Assembly: GCA_002095305.1 (NCBI GenBank)
Contig: MIEI01000026.1
Span: 1 to 53,814 of the forward strand
DNA length: 53,814 nucleotides
Direction: 5' to 3'
DNA from: Pantoea brenneri
Lineage (GTDB): Bacteria > Pseudomonadota > Gammaproteobacteria > Enterobacterales > Enterobacteriaceae
Numbering within the stretch: the first letter of the stretch is position 1; each line of letters starts with the position of its first letter. Both the position numbers and the translations under genes were made by a program. The notes below the pieces were generated by a model. The model made no database searches. It was given only the letters and a program-made list of their open reading frames with translations, and was not told where the DNA came from. Shown here piece by piece: positions 16,922-24,432 of the stretch.

Positions 16922-17560
16922 TTACTGCGTCAGCTGGCGTACAAAGGAGACGATCTCCTGGTTCTGCCCGTGCTCAAACAAACATTGCTGGAAGCGCGGG
17001 CCGCTGACCGCGGTTTGCACCAGCTCAGGATCGATGGCGCGCAGCGTGTCGAGATAGTTCTCTTTAATCACGGCGGCTTTAACCTGATTCAGCAGGCCGG
17101 CATTACGCACCTGAGGCTCTTTACGCTCTGGCGGATAGCCCATGCCTTTTTCGCCGGTAAAGGCTTTTTCAAAGATAAAGCGCAGGTTGAGTTCAGCACC
17201 CCAGCCGAAGCCTTTAGCAAACGGCAGCGCCAGGGCATTACCGTTGTTGATCTGGGCGAACAGGTAAGCATCGGCGGGATCGATACAGTAACCGCAGTTG
17301 ACGCCAGGATGAATGTTGAGCGACATCAGCGCGCCCTGCCCGGTGCCACAACCGGCCACCACGAAATCAACCGCCTTGCTGTTCAGCAGCAGGCTGGCCT
17401 GAATACCGAGGTGAATATAGGTCAGATGGTGATCCTGTTCGTCGCTCATTCCGACGTTGAAGACCTGATGGCCCAGCGGCTGCGCCACGCCTTCCAGTTC
17501 TTTCAATACGATAGCGTTTTTAGCCGCCTGGCTGTTTTCCATCATTAACGCGATTTTCAT
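16922..17560 (-). CDS. RpiB/LacA/LacB-family isomerase, probable DhuI-type uronate isomerase
   Basis: Sugar isomerase of the RpiB/LacAB fold, 212 residues, longer than RpiB itself (about 150). The fold's active-site loop is seen as VDFVVAGCGTGQGALMSLN near residue 68, followed by NCGYCIDPADAYLFAQINNGNALALP. Members of this longer subgroup (DhuI) isomerise 4-deoxy-L-threo-5-hexosulose uronate, the product of unsaturated uronates, doing the job of KduI. That role fits here because the divergent neighbour is kdgF, which makes exactly that substrate, and a KdgR-like operator lies between them. The family is certain, the substrate inferred. Ends in a strong terminator. Confidence 0.7.
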   Translation of the reverse strand: MKIALMMENSQAAKNAIVLKELEGVAQPLGHQVFNVGMSDEQDHHLTYIHLGIQASLLLNSKAVDFVVAGCGTGQGALMSLNIHPGVNCGYCIDPADAYLFAQINNGNALALPFAKGFGWGAELNLRFIFEKAFTGEKGMGYPPERKEPQVRNAGLLNQVKAAVIKENYLDTLRAIDPELVQTAVSGPRFQQCLFEHGQNQEIVSFVRQLTQ

Positions 17561-17581
17561 GATCTGCCCTTAGAATTTAAT

Positions 17582-17596
17582 TGAAACACCGTTTCA
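17582..17596. promoter_or_regulatory. KdgR-like operator between isomerase and kdgF
   Basis: TGAAAC-ACC-GTTTCA is a perfect 6-3-6 inverted repeat in AATTGAAACACCGTTTCATT, closely fitting the KdgR consensus (GAAA-N5-TTTC with A/T flanks). It sits 22 bases from the isomerase start and about 100 bases from the kdgF start, so it may control both. Confidence 0.7.
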
Positions 17597-17698
17597 TTTT
17601 AATGAAAAACCACTAAAGTGCATGGACTAATTCACCTTTGCGCTGTGAGTAGCGTCACAAAACGACTACCCTGCGTCCAACCACACACCGGAGATGAG

Positions 17699-18028
17699 AT
17701 GTTTATCTATAAAAAAGAGCGTCCACTGGAGGATTTAGGTCAGGGTGTCACCCGTCGGGTTCTGGCTTACGGCGGCACGATGATGGCGGTCGAAGTCAGC
17801 TTCGAAAAAGGCGCCATCGGCCCGTTACATCACCATCCACATGAACAGTTAACCTACGTGCTAAGCGGCCGTTTCGCCTTCACCATCGGGGACGAGACGC
17901 GTGAGGTCGGCGCTGGCGATACCCTCTATAAAGCGCCCGATGTGGTACACGGCTGCGTCTGCCTTGAAGCCGGTATGCTGCTGGATACCTTCACCCCGCA
18001 GCGCGAAGATTTCCTGCCTGCCCGCTAA
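17699..18028 (+). CDS. kdgF: KdgF: cupin that linearises unsaturated uronates
   Basis: Small single-domain cupin of 109 residues. KdgF converts the 4,5-unsaturated uronates released from pectin or alginate to the linear 4-deoxy-5-hexosulose uronate. Metal-binding cupin motif 1 is HHHPHEQLTYVLSG and motif 2 is KAPDVVHGCVCLEAG; the tail TFTPQREDFL is characteristic of KdgF. The ATG at 17699 follows CCGGAGATG. It is divergent from an RpiB-like isomerase that would take the product, and a KdgR-like palindrome lies upstream. No pectate lyase or oligogalacturonide porin is in this window. Confidence 0.85.
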   Translation: MFIYKKERPLEDLGQGVTRRVLAYGGTMMAVEVSFEKGAIGPLHHHPHEQLTYVLSGRFAFTIGDETREVGAGDTLYKAPDVVHGCVCLEAGMLLDTFTPQREDFLPAR

Positions 18029-18042
18029 CCCCCGATCCTGAC

Positions 18043-18071
18043 GCCGCCGTGTTGCCGATCAGCACGGCGGC
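18043..18071 (+). terminator. Hairpin after kdgF
   Basis: GCCGCCGTG and CACGGCGGC form a nine-base-pair stem with an 11-base loop, 14 bases after the kdgF stop; no T run follows. Confidence 0.5.
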
Positions 18072-18418
18072 CGTTCGATCGCCGCGCACGTCAGCCAGAA
18101 ATAGCCGACCTCAGCACCACTCTGGCTATCGCTGGCTGGCAGGCCGGCTATTTTTTCAAAAAATTTTCACCTGCCGGTAGTTCGCTAACCAAATGATTAG
18201 CAGGCTTTTAGTCAATAGCGGCTACCTGTTAACTGGCTGGCACCGCGCTGCAACCCGCGCCAACCGGGCCTGGCTCAACTATTCTTAATTTGTTCACTCA
18301 TCCCCTTACGCCCGACTCAGCGAAAAAAGAAGCCCGCCAAAACTGTACAAAATCCACTTTCGTGTATAAGTTTAAACCATCTACCAGGCCATTTTTTAAC
18401 CCAACACAGGATAATTCT
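18072..18418. other. AT-rich upstream region of a small gene
   Basis: No gene seen. It contains A/T tracts (a TATTTTTTCAAAAAATTTTC stretch near 18152) and possible promoter elements (GTGTATAAG near 18363) ahead of the 77-residue gene. Nothing else recognised. Confidence 0.4.
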
Positions 18419-18652
18419 ATGAATCACTCAGAGAGCGCCACCCTGGCCGTGAAGGAAAATGTCCACCTGATCAATCCGGCGTTTCACGCCACCGAGCGGG
18501 AAAAAATGAATTTTCTGGTTGAGGAGCTGATGGAAGCGGGCAAAGAGCACAGTTGCATGGCGCTGCTGCGTCATCTGGCGGCCGCAGACAGTGCTGAAGA
18601 AGAGGCGTGCTGCCGGGAACTGCTGACGTTACTGATGGCGAAACAGGCATAA
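18419..18652 (+). CDS. Small acidic protein of unknown function
   Basis: Not recognised. A 77-residue acidic, probably helical and cytosolic protein with no signal peptide or membrane span. Its core reads INPAFHATEREKMNFLVEEL and later MALLRHLAAADSAEEE, with three cysteines. The ATG at 18419 is preceded by ACACAGGATAATTCT, an acceptable ribosome site; the in-frame extension upstream looks non-coding. It stands alone with an AT-rich promoter region. Coding character is supported by codon use like its neighbours. Confidence 0.55.
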   Translation: MNHSESATLAVKENVHLINPAFHATEREKMNFLVEELMEAGKEHSCMALLRHLAAADSAEEEACCRELLTLLMAKQA

Positions 18653-18966
18653 TGGCGACACCCTGCGGCGAGGTGGTGGTCCGGTGAGCTGGCAGCTTAC
18701 TGACAACTGACACCACCGCGCCCGCACATCCCGCATTGTGCTGCACCCGGGCTTATTTCGCCGCCAGCCCAGCCACAGATTTGCGGATAGCACGACAATA
18801 TTCTGCTGGATAATCCCGCCCACTTTGCTAGTCTCACCGGATGAACCGATACGCAGCTTGCCAGCCAGAGATGATTATTAACACCGTCTGTTTCGCGGTG
18901 GGATAAGCTGTCTCTTTTCCCGCCGGTAAGGCGGGCCTTACCGGTGTTAAATCGTTAAGGACGCCT
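18653..18966. other. Intergenic region with hairpin before P-loop gene
   Basis: No gene supported. The only structure is the stem-loop at 18923-18944, just ahead of the P-loop gene. Confidence 0.4.
18923..18944 (+). other. Stem-loop in the leader of the P-loop gene
   Basis: CCGGTAAGG-CGGG-CCTTACCGG, a perfect nine-base-pair stem with a tetraloop, ending 22 bases upstream of the start codon. It has no T run and could be a terminator remnant or an mRNA leader structure. Confidence 0.45.
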
Positions 18967-19464
18967 ATGCATCATCACACCGTTACCCCTGCTACCCTGC
19001 ATCTGCTGTGCGGTAAAATCGCCTCCGGCAAATCCACCCTTGCTGCCCGGCTGGGCGCCGAACCGGGCTGCATCATCCTGAGTGAAGATCAGTGGCTGGC
19101 GGCACTCTATCCGGATCAGCTGCACTCGGTCGCCGACTATGTGCGCTGTGCCGCGCTGCTGAAAAATGCCGTCACTCCGCACCTGCTGGCGCTGCTCACG
19201 GCGGGCGTTTCGGTGGTGCTCGATTTTCCTGCCAATACCCAGGCGAATCGCGGCTGGATGATGTCGTTGATCACACGCTCGGCGGCACAGCATCAGCTGC
19301 ATTATCTCGACCTGCCGGATGATTGCTGTAAAGCCCGCCTGCATGCCCGCAATCAGTCGGGTGAACACCTCTTCGCCGCCACCGAACAACAGTTCGATTT
19401 AATTACCCGCTACTTTGAGCCACCGCAGGCAAGCGAAGGCTTTAACCTGGTCTACCACCGCTGA
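18967..19464 (+). CDS. P-loop kinase-like ATPase (AAA_33/zeta-type)
   Basis: Small P-loop NTPase of 165 residues, resembling nucleoside or small-molecule kinases annotated as AAA family ATPases. Walker A is GKIASGKST near residue 16; a strand ending VVLDFPANTQANRGWM serves as Walker B region; ARLHARNQSG is a likely LID arginine segment. The substrate is unknown. A comparable protein is encoded at 27248-27871 but the two are not close copies. Transcribed alone, convergent with the DapA-family gene. Sometimes such genes are labelled zeta toxins; no antitoxin is next to it. Confidence 0.75.
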   Translation: MHHHTVTPATLHLLCGKIASGKSTLAARLGAEPGCIILSEDQWLAALYPDQLHSVADYVRCAALLKNAVTPHLLALLTAGVSVVLDFPANTQANRGWMMSLITRSAAQHQLHYLDLPDDCCKARLHARNQSGEHLFAATEQQFDLITRYFEPPQASEGFNLVYHR

Positions 19465-19585
19465 GGCTGTTGACGGCAGAGAAACGCCGGCACGGCACGG
19501 GGGTCAATGCCGGGCGGAGCCGATGGCCACCGCAGCAGGCCACCGGCGTTGCAGCAGGCAGGTTATGACCCGCCTGCCGCGCCGG

Positions 19586-20479
19586 CTACGCCAGCTCCAG
19601 CGGGGTCACAACCTCAGCGATCTGCTGATAATCGGCCCCGGAGAGCGATAACAGCGGGCGCGGCAGATTGTCTGCTGCTGTCAGGCCCAGGATGGCGGCC
19701 GCCGCCGCCATCACCCGCAGGCTGCCGCCATGCTGACGGAACAGCGCCCACAAGGGTTGCAGTTGCGCATCCAGCATCGTGACGCGCCGATCATCGCCCG
19801 CCTGCGCCGCCTCAGCGATCGCCTTCGCTACCCGCGGAAACAGCCCGCCACAGACCGAGTACCAGCCATCACAGCCCGCCAGCAGGCCGGTTGCGGCAAA
19901 CGCATCGCCGCTGACGCCGATTGAGACAGTTTCAGGCAGCAAGGCCCGCAGTTGGGCGATGCGCTGAACAGCCGCCGGCAATTCTGCCGGTACACCGGGA
20001 ATTTTTATTGAGGCGATGCCAGGCAGCGCGGCGATGCGGCCGATCAGCGCATCGGAAAAGGTAAAATGGGTGGTGCCCGGATTGTCGTAGACGCAGATCG
20101 GCACCGAAGCGTAACGCGCAACCGTCTGGTAGAGGGTGAACACCTCTTCATCCCGCAGCGCCTGATAGCCAAGCGGCGGCAATAGCAGCGCCGATGCGCC
20201 CGCCTGCTGGGCATCTTCCGCCAGATGCAGCACCTCAGCACTGCTGACCGCACCGATACCGATCATCACCGGGACAGCGCCAGCATGGGCGACCGCCAGT
20301 TCGGCGATACGCCTGCGCTGCGTGCGGGTCAGGTAAGCGTAACTGCCGGTAGAGCCCAGCACGCCAAGCGAGTCCACTCCGGCCTCAGTCAGCCGCTGCA
20401 ACAGCCGTAAAAATGCCGCTTCATCCGGCTTATCAGCCGTAAACGGGGTCAGGGGAAACGCACTCAGTCCGGTGAACAT
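19586..20479 (-). CDS. DapA/NanA-family aldolase (dihydrodipicolinate synthase-like)
   Basis: Class I (Schiff-base) TIM-barrel aldolase or dehydratase, 297 residues. The catalytic lysine is K159 in IASIKIPG and the helper tyrosine is Y131 in CVYDNPGTTHF. The substrate-carboxylate loop reads GSTGSYAYL rather than GTTGE, so it is not a housekeeping DapA; members of this branch act on 2-keto sugar acids, sialic acid or hydroxyproline intermediates. The gene is monocistronic and divergent from the ABM-ACT-ArsR operon, whose regulator may also control it. Substrate unknown. Confidence 0.8.
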   Translation of the reverse strand: MFTGLSAFPLTPFTADKPDEAAFLRLLQRLTEAGVDSLGVLGSTGSYAYLTRTQRRRIAELAVAHAGAVPVMIGIGAVSSAEVLHLAEDAQQAGASALLLPPLGYQALRDEEVFTLYQTVARYASVPICVYDNPGTTHFTFSDALIGRIAALPGIASIKIPGVPAELPAAVQRIAQLRALLPETVSIGVSGDAFAATGLLAGCDGWYSVCGGLFPRVAKAIAEAAQAGDDRRVTMLDAQLQPLWALFRQHGGSLRVMAAAAAILGLTAADNLPRPLLSLSGADYQQIAEVVTPLELA

Positions 20480-20606
20480 ATTACCTGCTCCATGATAGTG
20501 AAATGATGGTCTGGTTGATTAGCCGTACAGGCATATTTCGTAGCAGGCCGAAGCATCACGCCGCCCCGCCCGCTACTGTGCTGCTGACACCCTAAGGAGA
20601 CAACCG

Positions 20607-20921
20607 ATGATCGCTGTACTGTTTGAAGCCCAGGCCCGACCCGAACACCAGGCTCGCTACCTGCATCTGGCCGCAGAACTCAAACCGCTGCTGGCGCAGG
20701 TCGACGGTTTTATCGCGATTGAGCGCTTTCAAAGCCTGACCGATGAGAAAAAGATCCTCTCGCTGTCCTGGTGGCGCGATGAAGCGGCAGTGCTGGCCTG
20801 GAAAAACAATCCACAGCATCAGGCTGCCCAACGCGAAGGCCGTGAGACCCTTTTCGCCGGTTACTCGCTGCGCATTGCGACACTGGTCAGAGAGTATGCA
20901 TCGAAACCGGAGACAAATTAA
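20607..20921 (+). CDS. Antibiotic-biosynthesis-monooxygenase (ABM) domain protein
   Basis: One ABM domain of 104 residues (dimeric ferredoxin-like fold), with the family's IAVLFEAQ-type first strand, a central IERFQSLTDEKKILSLSWW and ALAWKNNPQHQAAQREG helix. ABM proteins include quinol monooxygenases, heme-degrading enzymes and non-enzymatic binding proteins. AAGGAG lies 10 bases before the ATG. It is followed after one base by an ACT-domain gene and then by an ArsR-type regulator, forming a tight three-gene operon; activity cannot be named. Confidence 0.8.
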   Translation: MIAVLFEAQARPEHQARYLHLAAELKPLLAQVDGFIAIERFQSLTDEKKILSLSWWRDEAAVLAWKNNPQHQAAQREGRETLFAGYSLRIATLVREYASKPETN

Positions 20922-20922
20922 G

Positions 20923-21333
20923 ATGTTCGATATTCATGTGATCCTGCAAAATAGTGCTGGCACCCTTTCCCGTCTCACCGGCCTGCTGGGCCAGCACGGC
21001 ATTGGACTGGAAGGCGGCGGCCTGTTCTCGGCTGGCGCGCAGAGCCACGCGCATTTTCTGGTGGTGGAGGGCGAGCGGGCGCGGGCCGTGCTGGAGGCGG
21101 AAGGAATCGCAGTACAGGCGGTGACCGCTCCGCTGATCCGCAAATTACCCCAGCAGCGCCCCGGTGAACTGGCTGAGATAACGGCGCGGCTGGCCAGCGC
21201 CGGCATTAATATTCTGGTGCAATACAGCGACCACGCTAACCAGCTGATCCTGATCACCGACGACAATCACTCAGCCGCGAGGCTGACAACCGCATGGGCA
21301 GTCCCGGCAGATGACAAAATCACAACCGCATGA
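20923..21333 (+). CDS. ACT-domain protein
   Basis: A 136-residue protein with one or two ACT-like folds: the N-terminal half starts DIHVILQNSAGTLSRLTGLLGQHGI, and the second half repeats the pattern as LRKLPQQ-type linker then GELAEITARLASAGINILVQYSD. ACT domains bind amino acids or similar small ligands and usually regulate a partner. It starts one base after the ABM gene and overlaps the ArsR-type gene by 23 bases. The strict coupling suggests a ligand-sensing or partner-binding role, but this is inference. Confidence 0.75.
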   Translation: MFDIHVILQNSAGTLSRLTGLLGQHGIGLEGGGLFSAGAQSHAHFLVVEGERARAVLEAEGIAVQAVTAPLIRKLPQQRPGELAEITARLASAGINILVQYSDHANQLILITDDNHSAARLTTAWAVPADDKITTA

Positions 21334-22021
21334 ACGCCCCGACGACAGCGTCGCTCTTGAGGCGGCGATTGTCGCGGTCGCCGCCGCCATGGCCGACACC
21401 TCGCGCGTGAGGATGCTGTCAGCGCTGATGGATGGCCGCGCCTGGACCGCCACGGAACTCAGCGCCGTCACCGACGTTGCGCCTTCGACTGCCAGCGCGC
21501 ACCTCAATCGTTTAATTAACAGCGGGCTGATCGTCTGCCTGGCGCAGGGCCGCCACCGTTATTACCGGCTGACCGGCAGTGACATCGCCGATCTGATTGA
21601 AAGCATGATGGGCGTGTCGTGGCGGCGGGTTGCTGCCCCGGACAGTCGCACGCCGGCAGCGCTGCGTACCGCCCGCACCTGTTACGATCATCTGGCGGGC
21701 GAAATTGCAGTGCAGATCTATGCTGCAATGCAGCAGCAGGGATGGATAACGGCGGACGGCAGCGCCATCACGCGTTCTGGCCAGCAGCAGTTTGCGGCGT
21801 TACAGATCGATCTCTCTCAGCCGGGACGGCGCAAAGCCTGCTGCGGCTGTCTGGACTGGAGCGAGCGCCGCTTTCACCTCGGCGGGTATGCCGGTGCGGC
21901 GCTGCTGAGCGCCTTCGAACAGCAGGGCTGGCTTACGCGCAACCCCGGCTACCGTGAAGTGCAGTTCAGCGCGGCCGGTTTACAGCGGCTGCAACAGACG
22001 TTTGGCGTGACGCGCTCCTGA
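21311..22021 (+). CDS. ArsR-type winged-helix regulator with C-terminal ligand domain
   Basis: Transcription regulator of 236 residues, about twice the size of ArsR. The winged helix covers roughly residues 15-100 (MADTSRVRMLSALMDG, then SAVTDVAPSTASAHLNRLI as recognition helix and GRHRYYRL as wing). The C-terminal part has a conserved cysteine-rich block KACCGCLDWSERRFHLGGY that may bind metal, heme or a redox signal. It is the last gene of the ABM-ACT operon and probably its autoregulator. Confidence 0.8.
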   Translation: MTKSQPHERPDDSVALEAAIVAVAAAMADTSRVRMLSALMDGRAWTATELSAVTDVAPSTASAHLNRLINSGLIVCLAQGRHRYYRLTGSDIADLIESMMGVSWRRVAAPDSRTPAALRTARTCYDHLAGEIAVQIYAAMQQQGWITADGSAITRSGQQQFAALQIDLSQPGRRKACCGCLDWSERRFHLGGYAGAALLSAFEQQGWLTRNPGYREVQFSAAGLQRLQQTFGVTRS

Positions 22022-22030
22022 CCTGCCGGC

Positions 22031-22049
22031 CAGCGCCGCAGCGGCGCTG
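22031..22049 (+). terminator. Hairpin after the ArsR-type gene
   Basis: CAGCGCCG-CAG-CGGCGCTG, perfect eight-base-pair stem starting 10 bases after the stop codon; weak T content follows. Confidence 0.6.
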
Positions 22050-22290
22050 TTACACAGTTATGAATTCTGTCACATTTCCGCAAACTCGTGGCGCGGGTTA
22101 GCCGCAACGCCGCCGCCCGCACCTTTACGCTAACGCGCTGATATTAATCGACTTAACCCACAAGCTTCGCCGAGTCATGCAGGCCACGCATCAATCCATG
22201 CCCTTTTTGCACTTATTAACCGCCGGTCGCTGATCCACTCTTCAGTCACAGGCGCGGCAAAAAGCGTCAATCACCGACTGGAGCTCACTG

Positions 22291-23600
22291 ATGCAGACCC
22301 CCTCACCTACTACGCTTTCCACCCGCGCCCGGATCGGCGCGATATTCCGTGTGACCTCAGGTAATTTTCTCGAGCAGTTTGATTTTTTCCTGTTTGGATT
22401 TTATGCCACCTACATCGCTCACACCTTCTTTCCGGCCAGCAGCGAGTTTGCCTCGCTGATGATGACCTTTGCGGTATTCGGTGCCGGTTTCCTGATGCGC
22501 CCGATCGGCGCGGTGGTGCTCGGCGCTTACATTGACAAAGTGGGCCGCCGCAAAGGCTTAATTGTGACGCTGTCGATCATGGCGGCAGGCACCTTCATGA
22601 TTGTGCTGATCCCTTCTTATCAGAGCATTGGCCTGTGGGCACCGCTGCTGGTGCTGACCGGACGCTTGCTGCAGGGCTTTTCGGCGGGAGCCGAACTGGG
22701 CGGCGTGTCGGTTTATCTGGCCGAAATCGCCACCCCAGGCCGCAAAGGTTTTTATACCAGCTGGCAGTCAGGTAGCCAGCAGGTGGCGATCATGGTGGCC
22801 GCAGCGATGGGCTTTATCCTGAATGCGCTGCTGGCCGAGAGCGCTATCCGCGAATGGGGCTGGCGGATTCCGTTCCTGTTCGGCTGCATGATCGTGCCGT
22901 TTATCTTCGTGCTGCGCCGCAAACTGGAAGAGACGGCGGAATTCAGCGCCCGACGCAACCCACCCGCGCTGAAACAGGTATTTAAAATTTTGCTGGCTAA
23001 CTGGCAGGTGGTGATCGCCGGAATGCTGATGGTGGCGATGACCACGACCGCCTTCTACCTGATCACCGTTTATGCCCCGACCTTTGGCAAAAAAGTGCTG
23101 ATGCTCAGCGCCTCTGACAGCCTGCTGGTGACCCTGCTGGTGGCGGTGTCGAATTTCATCTGGCTGCCGATTGGCGGCGCACTGTCGGATCGCTTCGGCC
23201 GCAAGCCGCTGCTGATCGCCATGACGCTGCTGGCGCTGACCACCAGCTACCCGGCGCTGAGCTGCTGGCGGCGGCCCCCAGCTTTTCGATGATGCTCGGG
23301 GTCCTGCTGTGGCTGTCACTGATTTACGGCCTGTATAACGGCGCGATGATCCCGGCGCTGACCGAAATTATGCCGGGTGAAGTGCGGGTTGCGGGCTTCT
23401 CGCTGGCCTACAGCCTGGCCACCGCGCTGTTCGGCGGTTTCACGCCGGTGATGTCGACCGGACTGATTGAACTGACCGGCGATAAAGCGTCGCCCGGTTA
23501 CTGGATGAGTTTTGCTGCCGTCTGCGCCCTGCTGGCGACGCTCTACCTCTACCGCCGGACCGGCAATCCGTTGCCTGTCGCCAATAATGCCGTGAGCTAA
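22291..23600 (+). CDS. Citrate/tricarballylate-type MFS symporter, CitA/TcuC family (one-base frameshift)
   Basis: Proton symporter of the CitA/TcuC branch, taking up tricarboxylates (citrate, tricarballylate or aconitate). Highly characteristic segments: [20 protein letters not shown] in helix 1, [22 protein letters not shown] loop, [34 protein letters not shown] and [18 protein letters not shown] precedes the ATG. The frame breaks at about 23264: AGCTGCTGG should be AGCTGGCTGG, giving [17 protein letters not shown] and joining the two parts to about 436 residues. A G-run deletion error is likely. Ten bases downstream follows a ModA-like periplasmic protein resembling aconitate isomerase, which points to trans-aconitate as the physiological supply. 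Confidence 0.8.
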
Positions 23601-23610
23601 GGAGATTGAT

Positions 23611-24432
23611 ATGAAACGCTATTCTCTGTTGGTCGCTCTGCTTATCAGCGTGGCGGGCAGCGCCAGCGCCCAGGCCCGGGAGCTGACCGTGATGATCTCG
23701 GGCGGCTTTAAAGCGGCGTGGGACCAGTTATCTCCTCGCTATGCGGCGCGGGAAGGGATCCGCATCAATACGGTGGCCGGTCCGTCGATGGGCAAAACGC
23801 CGCAGGCGATCCCGGCCCGGCTGGCGCGGGGCGAACGCGCCGATCTGCTGATTATGGTGGGCGATGCGCTGGGCAATCTGGAACAACAGGGCCGCACGCT
23901 GCCGGGTTCGCGGGTTGAACTGGCCGATTCACGCATCGGAGCGGTGATCAAACAAGGCGCAACGCCGGTCGCCATCGACAGCGAAAGTGCCCTGCGCGCC
24001 ACCCTGCTCAGCGCCCGCTCGATAGCCTACTCCGACAGTGCCAGCGGTCAGTACATCAGCAGCCAGTTGTTCACCCGGCTGGGCATCGCGGATCGGGTCA
24101 ACGCAAAGGCGTTTAAAGTAGAGCGGATTCCGGTCGCCTCACAAGTCGCGGCCGGCAAATATGCGATCGGGTTCCAGCAGGTCAGTGAACTGTTGCCGGT
24201 GCCCGGCGTTACCTTTGTTGGCGAGTTACCTGACAGCCTGCAATACACCACCCGCTTTGCCGGCGCGGTGGTACGGCAGTCAGCACAGCCCGATGAAGCG
24301 CGCCGGCTACTGCGTTGGCTCGCCTCGTCCGAGGTCCAACAGGTGGTACGTCAAACCGGGCTGCACCCGATCGGCCAGCCTCAACCGGCTGGCGCGTCAC
24401 AGCCAATCAGACAGCCTGATACTGTTCAATAA
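23611..24432 (+). CDS. ModA-like periplasmic protein, candidate aconitate isomerase
   Basis: Secreted protein of 273 residues with a signal peptide (MKRYSLLVALLISVAGSASA) and a type 2 periplasmic-binding fold of the molybdate-binding (ModA) kind: LTVMISGGFKAAWDQLSPRY, then GERADLLIMVGDALGNL, SDSASGQYISSQLF and AGKYAIGFQQVSELLPVPGV. True ModA genes sit with modBC; here the partner is a CitA/TcuC-type symporter 10 bases upstream and no ABC subunits occur. The aconitate isomerase characterised from Pseudomonas is a periplasmic protein of this fold, so I propose that this enzyme turns trans-aconitate into cis-aconitate for the symporter. An orphan binding protein is the alternative. Its 3' end overlaps the convergent LysR gene by 26 bases. 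Confidence 0.6.
   Translation: MKRYSLLVALLISVAGSASAQARELTVMISGGFKAAWDQLSPRYAAREGIRINTVAGPSMGKTPQAIPARLARGERADLLIMVGDALGNLEQQGRTLPGSRVELADSRIGAVIKQGATPVAIDSESALRATLLSARSIAYSDSASGQYISSQLFTRLGIADRVNAKAFKVERIPVASQVAAGKYAIGFQQVSELLPVPGVTFVGELPDSLQYTTRFAGAVVRQSAQPDEARRLLRWLASSEVQQVVRQTGLHPIGQPQPAGASQPIRQPDTVQ

Noticed and set aside
18967..19464. Zeta-type toxin of a toxin-antitoxin pair
   Set aside because: A P-loop kinase fold alone is not evidence; no epsilon-like antitoxin or small coupled gene precedes it.
23611..24432. Molybdate-binding protein ModA
   Set aside because: Fold fits, but there is no modB/modC or Mo-box and the partner gene is a tricarboxylate symporter; the aconitate isomerase-like reading is preferred.
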